From: Paraburkholderia hospita
Lineage (GTDB): Bacteria > Pseudomonadota > Gammaproteobacteria > Burkholderiales > Burkholderiaceae
DNA: 64,000 nt
Reading direction: 5' to 3'
Assembly: GCF_002902965.1 (NCBI RefSeq)
Contig: NZ_CP026109.1
Location: forward strand, 124,001-188,000
Shown: positions 48,345 to 56,983 of the stretch, in pieces
How positions within the stretch are numbered: position 1 is the first letter of the stretch
How the letters are laid out: every line of letters starts with the position of its first letter
Notes under the pieces: model-generated
What the model saw: only the letters and a program-made list of their open reading frames with translations
Told to the model about the DNA's origin: nothing
Database searches by the model: none
Translations under genes and position numbers: made by a program

Positions 48345-48799
48345 TGTTTTGTTTTCCTTCGATAGGTCTCCGTCTTTACCATTCGGGTCGGTGCGAAGCA
48401 TATCGCTGCCGTTGTGCGTATTCAATGATTCAGATTGTATTGTGCGCAACTAACTGTCTGGTACTCGTCACGCTTGCCCCTGCCTCGCCAAAACCCAGCC
48501 AGCAGGGGGCGGCCGGGTGGATCGTCGGGGCAAGGACGGCCATGCAAGGCGCGGAACACGCGGCGATGCCTTTCTGGAATCTCGCGGGTTGCCGGATGCG
48601 GTACAGCTGCGATAGGGTGAGTGTCCTGTCCCGCGATGCGTGGGGCCGTTAACGTAATGCCGCTGCTGCCTAGGGCGACTGCGCTCGTCATGACTGCACT
48701 GGCAAGGCTGCATCGAATCGCGTGTTCGCCCCGTTCCATTCACATGCAATCGCGCGACGAGTGGCGACACTGTTGGTCGCGATGAATCAAGCGCTCAAC

Positions 48800-48833
48800 G
48801 CCCGCTGGTCTCGATGAGAGGGCGGGCTTTTTT
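48800..48833 (+). terminator. Probable rho-independent terminator
   Basis: GCCCGC and GCGGGC form a 6-base stem with a 16-base loop, followed by TTTTTT. No intact plus-strand gene lies directly upstream, so it may be left from a lost gene. The surrounding 48450-48907 has no gene that I recognise. Confidence 0.5.
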
Positions 48834-48907
48834 CAGACGCTGTCACGCATCACGAAGTCAGGACCTGCGTCAATGAGGCAACGCCTCAGAGGCGCGCGAA
48901 ATCATCC

Positions 48908-48937
48908 GAGAGTGAACCAAACCGTGGGAGGCAATTC
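48908..48937 (+). repeat. Left terminal inverted repeat of the insertion sequence
   Basis: About 30 bases. It matches the right end at the first 23 positions with one C/T difference, then diverges slightly. Confidence 0.85.
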
Positions 48938-49081
48938 CCGTCGACATTGACCAACGTCATGGACGGCATGACGGCATCGCACCCGATCACGAAGTCCCGG
49001 CGAAAAGAGCCCAGCGAGCCCGACCGGCACGCTGAGCCGTTTCCGCTATGCTGGCGACGTTGCCAACCGATCGGAGGTGCT

Positions 49082-50542
49082 ATGCGACTGATCATCGAGG
49101 CCCGCGTAGAGGGCGAGGAAGCGCGTGCGACTGATGCAACGGTTCTTGCTGTGGTTGAACGAAATGACCTCAGCCTCGCCGATCTGGGACTGACACTTGC
49201 CGAAGGTCGTGCCTTGCTCGCCGAGGTTCAATCGTTTCTTGTGCCCGAGCAGACTGCCCGGTGGATGAAGAGCCAAATGGCTTGCCACCGCTGTGGCTCG
49301 ATGCTGGCGCACAAGGACGCCCGATCGATCGTGCTGCGAACCGTGTTTGGCAAGGTCGACGTGCCGAGTCCGAGGCTCTGGGCATGCAGCTGTGCGGCAG
49401 AGCAAGGGCGACCGCGCCGTTCTTCGAGCCCACTGTGCAAGGCCCTTCACCGGCGTGTGACGCCGGAATTGGAGTACCTGCAGGCCAAGTGGGCCGCCCA
49501 TCTCCCGTACCGTCAGGCCACCGAGCTGCTTCGAGAGGTCCTTCCACTGGACAAAGGGATTTCCTTCGGTAGTACTCGTCGTCGAATCCTCGCCGTGGGC
49601 AGCGCGCTGGACGCGCAGATCAACCGCGATATCGCGTCTGGACCAAAACCGGTCGGCGGGGAGCCGGTTCGCGAATCGACCGCCGTCGGCTGCGTGAGCG
49701 TCGACTCAGCGTGGCTGAGCTTCAGCAGCAGCCCCAAGAGCCGCAGGGCGGCGCGCGACCTTGCGGAGCTGAAATCGCCTTGGGCGCAGAAGTTGGCGCA
49801 GGATCGCCATGTCAACATCGTTGCGGGCCGCGCAACTCTCGCTGATCGCACCCCGCGTCTCTACGCTTACGTGCATAAGCTTGTGCCATCGGCGCCCGCG
49901 CGGCTGGACCAATTTCTCTTTGCAAGCGGCGTGGCTCCAGACGAGCGGGTCACCGTGATCAGCGATAACGCTGGCGAATTCGGCAAGGCTGTGGACGGCA
50001 GCCAGCTCGCTAGAGGAAGGATCCTGGACTGGTTTCACATCGCGATGAAATTCAAGGCTGCGAAGAACTCGGTGTTTGGGAGCCAGACGATGGAGCCTCA
50101 CGAGCGAAGCGCTGTGGAGACAGAGATCGATCACGCCAAGTGGCTGGTTTGGCATGGAAAGGGCCGGCAATCCGTGTCCCGTATCAAGGCCATGGATCCC
50201 ACGCTGTTGGCGAAGGAAGGCTACGAGTACTCGACGCTGTACTGGAACCTGCGCCGCCTGTACTTCTACATCGAGAACAACGCCGGTACGCTCGTGAACT
50301 ATTGCATGCGTTATCACAAGGGGCTACCGATCAGTAGCAGCATTGCCGAGTCCGCGGTCAACCTGGTTGTCAGCCATCGCATGGCGAAGAAGCAACAAAT
50401 GCGATGGACGGACGAGGGAGCGCATTGCCTGGCACAGGTCAGAGTGGCTGTCCTCAACGAAGAATTTTCGGTTGAGAGACTCGCCGTGTTGACCACGACT
50501 TCTGCAGTTGCAAACTCGCCAAGTGCGCGCCGAGTGGCGTGA
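49082..50542 (+). CDS. ISKra4-family transposase
   Basis: 486 aa from ATG 49082 (CGGAGGTGCT upstream); the frame is open from 48947. N-terminal zinc-ribbon-like CHRCGSML and CSC, then ELEYLQAKWAAHLPYRQATELL, typical of ISKra4 proteins. DDE-type core candidates are the Asp in VSVDSAWLSF (about 204-213), the Asp in VISDNAGEFGKA (about 293-304) and a Glu in SIAESAVN (about 422-429). It moves the element. No frameshift or stop, so it may be active. Confidence 0.88.
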   Translation: MRLIIEARVEGEEARATDATVLAVVERNDLSLADLGLTLAEGRALLAEVQSFLVPEQTARWMKSQMACHRCGSMLAHKDARSIVLRTVFGKVDVPSPRLWACSCAAEQGRPRRSSSPLCKALHRRVTPELEYLQAKWAAHLPYRQATELLREVLPLDKGISFGSTRRRILAVGSALDAQINRDIASGPKPVGGEPVRESTAVGCVSVDSAWLSFSSSPKSRRAARDLAELKSPWAQKLAQDRHVNIVAGRATLADRTPRLYAYVHKLVPSAPARLDQFLFASGVAPDERVTVISDNAGEFGKAVDGSQLARGRILDWFHIAMKFKAAKNSVFGSQTMEPHERSAVETEIDHAKWLVWHGKGRQSVSRIKAMDPTLLAKEGYEYSTLYWNLRRLYFYIENNAGTLVNYCMRYHKGLPISSSIAESAVNLVVSHRMAKKQQMRWTDEGAHCLAQVRVAVLNEEFSVERLAVLTTTSAVANSPSARRVA

Positions 50543-50571
50543 ACTGACCTCCCACGATTTGGTTCACTCTC
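50541..50571 (-). repeat. Right terminal inverted repeat of the insertion sequence
   Basis: 31 bases, reverse complement of the left end with a few substitutions. It starts two bases before the end of the transposase gene's stop codon. Confidence 0.85.
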
Positions 50572-50732
50572 ATTCGAAGGTAAATAAAAGTGTCAACACG
50601 ATCGCGCTTTGGCGCGTGGTTGCTAGGGAGGGCTAGTGACAGATTCATTACGGCCTACGAGTGGGCGGCGCCCATCAGTCGCCTGACGTAATCCGTGTAT
50701 CCTCAAAGGCCCGCGAATTCGCTGTATGTCGA

Positions 50733-50767
50733 ACCCCAACACCTCTGATGCGAGCGTGTTGGGGTTC
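50733..50767. terminator. Strong hairpin, probable terminator
   Basis: AACCCCAACAC and GTGTTGGGGTT form a perfect 11-base stem around a 13-base loop. CTGCGCTTCCTTTT follows on the plus strand. It lies between the insertion sequence and the amidohydrolase-like gene; no intact gene is directly upstream, so it probably belonged to one cut off by the insertion. Nothing else is recognised in 50572-51003. Confidence 0.6.
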
Positions 50768-51003
50768 TGCGCTTCCTTTTCGAGTATCTCCGGCGTCCTC
50801 TGGAAGGCTCGACGTCGCCCGCGACATCGCAGGGACCGGCCGGGATTTGCGTAAGCAACGCTTATAAATAGAAAAAGCACGACTTTACAGAGTGCCTCGA
50901 GAACCCCGGCTCGGATAACCTGAATCGACTACGCGTAGCGTCGCGCCGGGCTCGGCATGTCGTGACATGTCGAGCAAGCCGATGCGAACTGAGGGTACTC
51001 CAC

Positions 51004-51852
51004 ATGCAGAAGATGGCTTTCGGGCAGGTCTATCGGGCCGATTCACCGATTCTCGTCGCCACGCCGCATACAGGCACGATCATTCCCGACGACTTGCTGC
51101 AGCATCCCGCATGGGTGCCCATCGCCGGCCGTCTCGCGGACCCGGCGGGCGTCGCGTTGCAGGCTGCGGCAGTGCGGCATGGCGTGTCCTTCGTGTCGGC
51201 GCTTTATCACCCGTGCGTGATCGACTTCAACATCGCCACCGACAACCGTCCGCTTTCGCAGCGCCTGAACTGCATCGGGCTGTGCCGCACGCATACGTCG
51301 CGCGGCGAATCGCTGTATGGGGCGGACGGGCAGCCTTCGGAAGCGGAAGTCGAGATGCGCGTCGACAGGTACTGGCGCCCGTTCCACGCGGCTGTGACGT
51401 CAGAACTCGTGCGCCTGCGGCAGATGCATGACAACGTTGTGCTGCTGGTCACACAGGCGAGTTCGTGGCTCTCGCCGTTTCGCAATCAGGCGGGCGCATC
51501 CGACTGCAACGTCGGCACGAACCAGGGCGCTTCATGCGACAGGCAACTGGTGTCGACGCTGACCGAGATCGTCAAATCGTGCGGACATTCGTGGGTCGTG
51601 AACGGCAGGGTCGCGGATGTGTTCTGCGCGCAGCGCTATGGCATGCCGGAGAACGGCATTCATGCGATCGAAGTCGAGATAGCGGGACGCTGGCGATCCG
51701 ATCTGGAGATCGACGCACGCGATACGGCCGATCCGAAGCCTGACGCTGCGATGGGAGCCCTGCTCGAAGCGCTGATGACAGCGCTTCGGCGTTTGCCGCG
51801 CGCCGAAGCGGTATCGGCGGCCGCGTTCGAGGACGCGAATGGACATGCATAA
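51004..51852 (+). CDS. N-formylglutamate amidohydrolase-like protein, diverged
   Basis: 282 aa from ATG 51004 (GAGGG upstream); the frame is open from 50962. Family landmarks are PILVATPHTGTIIPDD (about 13-28), YHPCVIDFNIATDNRPL (about 70-86), GLCRTHTSRGESLYG and CNVGTNQGASCD (about 166-177). The usual DLNR reads DFNI and the DAHS block appears as TQASSW, so metal or substrate residues may be lost. Known members turn N-formylglutamate into glutamate and formate. Its neighbours also deal with glutamate-yielding reactions. Activity is uncertain. Confidence 0.75.
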   Translation: MQKMAFGQVYRADSPILVATPHTGTIIPDDLLQHPAWVPIAGRLADPAGVALQAAAVRHGVSFVSALYHPCVIDFNIATDNRPLSQRLNCIGLCRTHTSRGESLYGADGQPSEAEVEMRVDRYWRPFHAAVTSELVRLRQMHDNVVLLVTQASSWLSPFRNQAGASDCNVGTNQGASCDRQLVSTLTEIVKSCGHSWVVNGRVADVFCAQRYGMPENGIHAIEVEIAGRWRSDLEIDARDTADPKPDAAMGALLEALMTALRRLPRAEAVSAAAFEDANGHA

Positions 51853-51924
51853 CACCGGGCTTGCGACGTCGTGGGCTGGCCGATGTATCCATGCTACATT
51901 CTTTCAGTCAATGCGCAGCCAGTC

Positions 51925-52926
51925 ATGAGAGAGAGCGGACCAGAACAATACCCCGACTGGGATCTTCTTGCCAGTTGGGTCGCTGTTGTCGAGTCGGGGT
52001 CGATATCCGACGCGGCGAACCGGCTTGCCATTTCGCAGGCGGGCGTGTCGCAACGTATCAAGGCACTCGAAACGATACTGGACACCACGCTGCTCGACCG
52101 CGCGACGCGCCCGGCGCGTCCCACGGCGGCCGGCCAGCGGCTGTTCGAGCATGCGACCGTGCTGTTGCAGGGCGCGGACCAGATGGTCGAAAGCGTGCGC
52201 AATGTGACGCGCGCCAAACGTGTCGTGGTCCGGCTGGGCTGCGTCGATTCGTTCGCGGCGACCATCGGTCCCATCATCATCAAGGCGCTGGCGGGCACCT
52301 CGCATCTGATCCGTTTGTGGTCGGGCATCACGCCAACACTTGATGGCCAGCTCGAAGCGCGGCAACTCGACATGGCCGTCACGACGACGAGCATCTCGCA
52401 GACGCCCGGCATCCGTCGGCAGAAGCTGTTCTCGGAACCGTATGTCGTCGTGTTGCCGCGCAGCTTCGAGGTCGACAGCTTTACGACGATCACCGAGTTG
52501 AGCCGGCATCTGCAACTCATCCGCTACAGCGCGCGCTCGGTGATCGGGCAGCATGTCGACGCCTATCTGGCTTCGAACGGCGAGAACATCGAGCGCACAT
52601 GCGAGTTCGACGCCACCGACCCCATGCTCAGTCTCGTCGCCGCAGGGTTGGGATTCGCGGTGACCACGCCGCTTTGTCTATGGCAATCGCGGCACTACGT
52701 GCCGGATGTCCGCGTCATTCCTCTTTCCAGTTTCTCCCGTCATGGGCGGCCTTATCAACGGCTAAGCCGGTCGTTCTTCCTCGCCTATCGGGAGAACGAA
52801 CTTGGACACTTACCCACGGACCTCTACGATCTGCTTCGGCGTGCATTCGAGCGGCAGGTTTCGCGCGACATCGCGAAGGCGCTGGCGCTCAACCCGGAAG
52901 ACGTTTGCCTGCAAGACGAGGAGTGA
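51925..52926 (+). CDS. LysR-family transcriptional regulator
   Basis: About 333 aa from ATG 51925; an upstream ATG at 51886 and the frame start 51871 are alternatives. Winged helix SWVAVVESGSISDAANRLA and ISQAGVSQRIKALETILDTT (about 14-52), then the effector domain with GCVDSFAATIGPIII. The family pattern resembles regulators of amino-acid or aromatic pathways. It follows the amidohydrolase-like gene on the same strand by 72 bases and converges on the TetR gene, 12 bases apart. Target unknown. Confidence 0.85.
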   Translation: MRESGPEQYPDWDLLASWVAVVESGSISDAANRLAISQAGVSQRIKALETILDTTLLDRATRPARPTAAGQRLFEHATVLLQGADQMVESVRNVTRAKRVVVRLGCVDSFAATIGPIIIKALAGTSHLIRLWSGITPTLDGQLEARQLDMAVTTTSISQTPGIRRQKLFSEPYVVVLPRSFEVDSFTTITELSRHLQLIRYSARSVIGQHVDAYLASNGENIERTCEFDATDPMLSLVAAGLGFAVTTPLCLWQSRHYVPDVRVIPLSSFSRHGRPYQRLSRSFFLAYRENELGHLPTDLYDLLRRAFERQVSRDIAKALALNPEDVCLQDEE

Positions 52927-52938
52927 GGCACTGCGACG

Positions 52939-53601
52939 CTAGTGGTTCGCGGGAGCGAAACTGCGTATGTTGCGCTTCCAGATCTGGTTCGTCGCGTTGT
53001 CGATGAAGCCGTGGAACACGTCGAGCACTTCGTCGATCGAAATGATCGCGGCCACGCGATGCTCGATCCACAGTCCGTGCACGAGGCCCATCGCCTGGAT
53101 CGCGTAAATCGTCGCCATGGTCGGGTCGCAGCCGGCCTGCCTGAGGTCGTGGATGAAGTTCGAGCGCAGCCGCCGCGAGAAGGCGGCGCACAGGCGCTGC
53201 ACTTCCTTGTCGTGCGCCGATGAACTCCACATGTGCGGCCACACGTTGGCGACGCCGGGGCTCATCACCTCGTCGCTGAAGCACATGTCGGCCGTGAATT
53301 TCATACGCGCGACGGGATCGGCGATGCCTCTGCGTCCCGCCGTCAACTGCTCGCGCACGCGCCGGATCAGATAGACGAAGGTCTTATAGACAAGGTTGCC
53401 CTTGTTTTCGAAGTGGTGGTGAACGAGGCCGACCGACACGCCCGCGTATTCGCTCACCTTGCGGATGGTCAGGTTCTCGAGTCCAACCTGCCCGACGACT
53501 TCCAGTGTCGAATCGATCAGACGCAGACGCATCCCCTCGTACTGGGCGGGATCGTCCTTGCGCGTCTCAGGCATCGCTTCGCGCGCCTTTTCTCCTTGCA
53601 T
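52939..53601 (-). CDS. TetR-family transcriptional regulator
   Basis: 220 aa from the ATG ending at 53601 (AAGGAGAAAA upstream); the longer frame to 53733 would cross the operator region. HTH LTIRKVSEYAGVSVGLVHHH (about 44-63) is followed by FENKGNLVYKTF. The C-terminal ligand domain resembles BetI-like regulators. It is divergent from the P5C dehydrogenase operon and three TGAAC-N4-GTTCA palindromes lie between, so it very likely represses itself and that operon until a ligand (perhaps proline-like or betaine-like) binds. Confidence 0.88.
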   Translation of the reverse strand: MQGEKAREAMPETRKDDPAQYEGMRLRLIDSTLEVVGQVGLENLTIRKVSEYAGVSVGLVHHHFENKGNLVYKTFVYLIRRVREQLTAGRRGIADPVARMKFTADMCFSDEVMSPGVANVWPHMWSSSAHDKEVQRLCAAFSRRLRSNFIHDLRQAGCDPTMATIYAIQAMGLVHGLWIEHRVAAIISIDEVLDVFHGFIDNATNQIWKRNIRSFAPANH

Positions 53602-53697
53602 GTGCACTTCCGTTCGGTGGTTGGATGAGTCGCCACGCTGGCTTTTCCTGCGCCGCGTTCGGCAGCTTACATGGTACCCAGGACTCGCAGTGCATCC

Positions 53698-53711
53698 TGA
53701 ACAAACGTTCA
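53698..53711. promoter_or_regulatory. TetR operator copy 1, TGAACAAACGTTCA
   Basis: Palindromic TGAAC-N4-GTTCA, 97 bases from the TetR start, next to a TTCCGGTT stretch. The second copy lies 55 bases away. Confidence 0.7.
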
Positions 53712-53752
53712 CTATCTGTTCCGGTTCTGTCAATCCATCTAGTCATTAAAGT

Positions 53753-53766
53753 TGAACGGATGTTCA
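53753..53766. promoter_or_regulatory. TetR operator copy 2, TGAACGGATGTTCA
   Basis: Same 5-base arms and 4-base spacer as copy 1. Confidence 0.7.
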
Positions 53767-53891
53767 TTTGAAATCACCAGTTTTCGATAGGTGAATACCC
53801 GTAGTTACGCCAAATTTTGCGCTGTAGTCGTAGATATGTGTTTTTGATTCGCGTGAATTTCGATATATAGTCGAATCGAGTCGGGTAAGGC

Positions 53892-53905
53892 TGAACATAT
53901 GTTCA
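53892..53905. promoter_or_regulatory. TetR operator copy 3, TGAACATATGTTCA
   Basis: Perfect 14-base palindrome, placed just after an AT-rich block (GATATATAG, 53858-53868) that could be the -10 region of the operon. It leaves a leader of about 300 bases before the P5C dehydrogenase start. Confidence 0.75.
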
Positions 53906-54206
53906 GTGAAACTTCAGGCATTTGGATTGATCTCGGACAGCCCCGTGTGTACTGGCTGAACCACCGATCAGCCATTTCGCAGGAAGGGCCAGACCGCAGC
54001 CGCCGCACGAGTTCCATAACGGCAACCGATTCAAATCATAAGTTCGGGTTTAGCAACAAGGGGTTCTTTTTGCACCCACTACTCTGGACACCAGCTTCTA
54101 CGGGCGGGTCGAATCGGGCGCAAAGCGTTACCCGATAAGGGAAAACCCCGAATGGCAGTGCACCTCGCCCGCAGCTTTGTTCAAACGTTCTTCCAAAGGA
54201 GCAAGC
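53906..54206 (+). promoter_or_regulatory. Long, possibly structured 5' leader of the putA/P5CDH operon
   Basis: About 300 bases without a gene. Near 54102-54172 an outer CGGGCG/CGCCCG pairing encloses an inner hairpin with arms TCGGG-CGC and GCG-TTA-CCCGA. A further half operator (AACGTTC) lies at 54184-54190. It could be a regulatory leader, but I recognise no known riboswitch class. Confidence 0.35.
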
Positions 54207-55817
54207 GTGATTTCAGGCCCACAATTTCCGTTGCCGGCAAATGAGCCCGAGGTGCATTTCGGTCAAGGTACGAAGGCGGCAGCGGCGCTGAGCGAGGCGC
54301 TCGAGCAACGCGACGTCGTCGAGATTCCGACGGTGATCGGCGGCAAGCGGTACTTCTCGAACGACGTCGTCGAAGTCCGCGCGCCGCACGACACGCAGCG
54401 CCTGCTGGCCCGCATCCATCGTCCGACGCAGGCGCAGATCGCCGAAGCCATTACCAGCTCCGCGGCCGTCGCGAAAGACTGGGCGTCGCTGACGCACGCG
54501 AGCCGCGCAACGATTCTTCATCGCGCCGCGGAGATCGTCGCGACGCGTTCGCGGATCAGGATCAACGCGGCGACCATGCTCGGCCAGAGCAAGACGATTG
54601 ATCAGGCCGAACCCGACAGCGCGTGCGAACTGATCGATTTTCTGCGCTTCAATGCATACAACGCTCAACGCGTGTACGCCGAGCAGCCGATGTCCGTTCC
54701 GACTGCCGTGAACCGCGCCGACTGGCGGCCGCTGGAAGGCTTTGTCTACGCCGTCTCGCCGTTCAACTTCACGGCGATCGGCGCGAACCTGACGACGGCG
54801 CCCGCGATCATGGGCAACACGGTGCTGTGGAAGCCGTCGGAAAAGTCGGCGCTCGCGAATTACATCTTCTTCGAAGCGCTCGAAGAAGCCGGCCTGCCGC
54901 CCGGCGTCATCAACTTCGTGCCTGGCGACGCCGAACTGACGACGCGTGTGGCGATGTCGTCGCCGGACCTGGCGGGCATCCACTTCACGGGTTCGTCGTC
55001 GGTTTTCCAGTCGCTGTGGAAGGGCGTGGCGTCGAAGGTCGACAGCTTCCGCACGATTCCGCGCCTCGTCGGCGAGACGGGCGGCAAGGACTTCGTGCTT
55101 GCGCATGCGTCGGCGAATGCGTCGGAAGTCGCCATCGCGCTGATTCGCGGCGCGTTCGAGTACCAGGGGCAGAAGTGCAGCGCGGCGTCGCGCGCCTACG
55201 TTCCGCGCAGCCTGTGGACGGCCGTCAGTCAGGAACTGCGGGACCGTCTCGCCACGTTGAAAGTGGGCGATGTCGCCGATCCCACCACGTTCATGGGCGC
55301 GGTGATTTCGCAGGCGTCGCATCAGAAGCTGAGCCGCGCACTCGAAGCTGCGAAGGACGATCCGGCCGTCAAGGTCGTCGCCGGTGGCAAGACGTGGTCG
55401 GAGCCCGGCTATTTCGTCGAGCCGACTGTTCTTCAGGTCTCCGATCCGAAGCACGCGCTGATGAAGGAAGAACTGTTCGGCCCGGTGCTGTCCGTCTTCG
55501 TCTATGAAGACAATGCGTGGCAGGAAACGCTCGAACTGATCGACGCCACGAGCCCCTACGCGCTGACGGGTTCCATCTTCAGCACCGATCGCTTCGCCCT
55601 GCATGAGGCCGAGCGCGTGCTGATCAATGCGGCGGGCAATCTGTACCTGAACGACAAGCCGACGGGCGCAATGATCGGCCAGCAGCCGTTCGGCGGCGGC
55701 CGCGCGAGCGGGACGAACGACAAGGCGGGTTCGTATCTGAACCTGCTGCGCTGGGCGTCGCCGCGCGTCGTGAAGGAAACGTATCTGCCGCCGCGCGACT
55801 GGCAGTTCGGCGCCTAA
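54207..55817 (+). CDS. pruA: 1-pyrroline-5-carboxylate (L-glutamate gamma-semialdehyde) dehydrogenase
   Basis: 536 aa from GTG 54207 with AAGGAG six bases upstream; the frame is open from 54177. ALDH superfamily with P5CDH features: SPFNFTAIGANLTTAPAIMG (about 186-205), catalytic Glu in GETGGKDF (about 289-296), catalytic Cys in YQGQKCSAASRAY (about 318-330), and EELFGPVLSVFVYED (about 424-438). It oxidises glutamate semialdehyde to glutamate with NAD+. It heads an operon with an ABC importer and a PutA-like gene whose own aldehyde dehydrogenase half seems dead, so it likely supplies that step. Confidence 0.93.
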   Translation: MISGPQFPLPANEPEVHFGQGTKAAAALSEALEQRDVVEIPTVIGGKRYFSNDVVEVRAPHDTQRLLARIHRPTQAQIAEAITSSAAVAKDWASLTHASRATILHRAAEIVATRSRIRINAATMLGQSKTIDQAEPDSACELIDFLRFNAYNAQRVYAEQPMSVPTAVNRADWRPLEGFVYAVSPFNFTAIGANLTTAPAIMGNTVLWKPSEKSALANYIFFEALEEAGLPPGVINFVPGDAELTTRVAMSSPDLAGIHFTGSSSVFQSLWKGVASKVDSFRTIPRLVGETGGKDFVLAHASANASEVAIALIRGAFEYQGQKCSAASRAYVPRSLWTAVSQELRDRLATLKVGDVADPTTFMGAVISQASHQKLSRALEAAKDDPAVKVVAGGKTWSEPGYFVEPTVLQVSDPKHALMKEELFGPVLSVFVYEDNAWQETLELIDATSPYALTGSIFSTDRFALHEAERVLINAAGNLYLNDKPTGAMIGQQPFGGGRASGTNDKAGSYLNLLRWASPRVVKETYLPPRDWQFGA

Positions 55818-55848
55818 GTCGCTACCCGGCTTCTCCTGAGGAAACGTG

Positions 55849-56925
55849 ATGTCAACCATTGTCTCTTTCAAGAATGTGCAGAAGACCTATGACGGTGAAA
55901 CCCTCGTGGTCAAGAACCTCAACCTGGAGATTCAGGAGGGTGAATTCCTGACGATGCTCGGACCGTCGGGTTCTGGAAAGACAACGTGTCTGATGATGCT
56001 CGCCGGCTTCGAGACGGCCACGCACGGCGAGATTCTGCTTCAGGGGAGGCCGATCAACCGCATTCCGCCCGAGCGCCGGAATATCGGCATGGTCTTTCAG
56101 AGCTATGCGCTGTTCCCGCACAAATCCGTCGCGGAGAACCTCGCGTTTCCGCTGAAGGTGCGAAAAGTATCGAAAGACGAGATCGCGAAAAAGGTGAAGC
56201 GGGCGCTCGCGATGGTCAACATGGAGAAGTTCGCCAACCGCATGCCCGCGCAGTTGTCGGGTGGCCAGCAGCAGCGGATCGCCGTTGCGCGCGCGCTGGT
56301 GTTCGAGCCGGCGCTGGTGCTGATGGACGAGCCGCTTGGCGCGCTCGACAAGCAGCTGCGCGAGCAGATGCAGTACGAGATCAAGCAGATCCACGAGCAG
56401 AGCGGTCTCACGGTCGTGTACGTCACGCACGACCAGGGCGAGGCGATGACGATGTCCGACCGTATCGCGGTGTTCAACAACGGCATCATCCAGCAACTGG
56501 CCTCGCCGTCAGTGTTGTATGAACAGCCCGAGAACGCGTTCGTCGCGCGCTTCATCGGCGAAAGCAACGAGTTGCTCGGCACGGTGTCGACGCTCGAGCG
56601 CGAGCACTGCACGATCAGCCTCGACAACGGGCATCGCATCAAGGCGAGCGCGGGCCCCGCTATCCGCGCGTCGGGTCACGCGAGCATCTCGTTGCGCCCG
56701 GAGCGCATTTCGATCGGAGACGACGCGCGCAGGTGCGACAACGTCTTTCAAGGTGGTGTGAAGGATTTGATCTACTACGGAGATCATCTCCGGGTAGTGA
56801 TGCAGGTTTGCGGGCGAAACGATTTCATTGTCAAGCTTCCAAATGACGGCGCTGCGCGTCAATTGCGTATCGGCGACTCCGTACACGTTGGCTGGATGGC
56901 TGAAGCATGCCGAGCCTTGCAATAG
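55849..56925 (+). CDS. ABC importer ATP-binding protein (PotA-like)
   Basis: 358 aa from ATG 55849 (GAGGAAA upstream). Walker A GPSGSGKTT (about 38-46), Q-loop FQSYALFPH, signature LSGGQQQR (about 135-142), Walker B LVLMDEP, H-loop VTHDQGEA. A C-terminal TOBE domain (about 240-350) marks the spermidine/putrescine/iron class. It powers uptake together with the next three genes. No operon gap: 31 bases after the dehydrogenase gene. Confidence 0.93.
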   Translation: MSTIVSFKNVQKTYDGETLVVKNLNLEIQEGEFLTMLGPSGSGKTTCLMMLAGFETATHGEILLQGRPINRIPPERRNIGMVFQSYALFPHKSVAENLAFPLKVRKVSKDEIAKKVKRALAMVNMEKFANRMPAQLSGGQQQRIAVARALVFEPALVLMDEPLGALDKQLREQMQYEIKQIHEQSGLTVVYVTHDQGEAMTMSDRIAVFNNGIIQQLASPSVLYEQPENAFVARFIGESNELLGTVSTLEREHCTISLDNGHRIKASAGPAIRASGHASISLRPERISIGDDARRCDNVFQGGVKDLIYYGDHLRVVMQVCGRNDFIVKLPNDGAARQLRIGDSVHVGWMAEACRALQ

Positions 56926-56983
56926 TTTCAGTCAGGTAAAGCCTCACTGATTTTCTAGACCATTTATCGACGGAGTGAAGCAG

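Larger units (their letters stand above)
48908..50571 (+). mobile_element. Complete ISKra4-type insertion sequence
   Basis: About 1.66 kb bounded by imperfect terminal inverted repeats: left 48908-48937 (begins GAGAGTGAACCAAACCGTGG) and right 50541-50571 (reverse complement begins GAGAGTGAACCAAATCGTGG). It holds a single transposase gene. I see no clear target-site duplication in the flanking bases. A degraded relative lies at 21680-22235. Confidence 0.85.

Noticed and set aside
54060..54175. Resemblance of the leader to a cyclic-di-GMP riboswitch because of a GCAAAGC word
   Set aside because: The other conserved segments of that class are absent.
54213..55871. 552-codon minus-strand open frame over the P5CDH gene
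   Set aside because: Arg/Asp/His-rich shadow of a high-GC coding region; the plus strand has clear ALDH motifs and a ribosome site.
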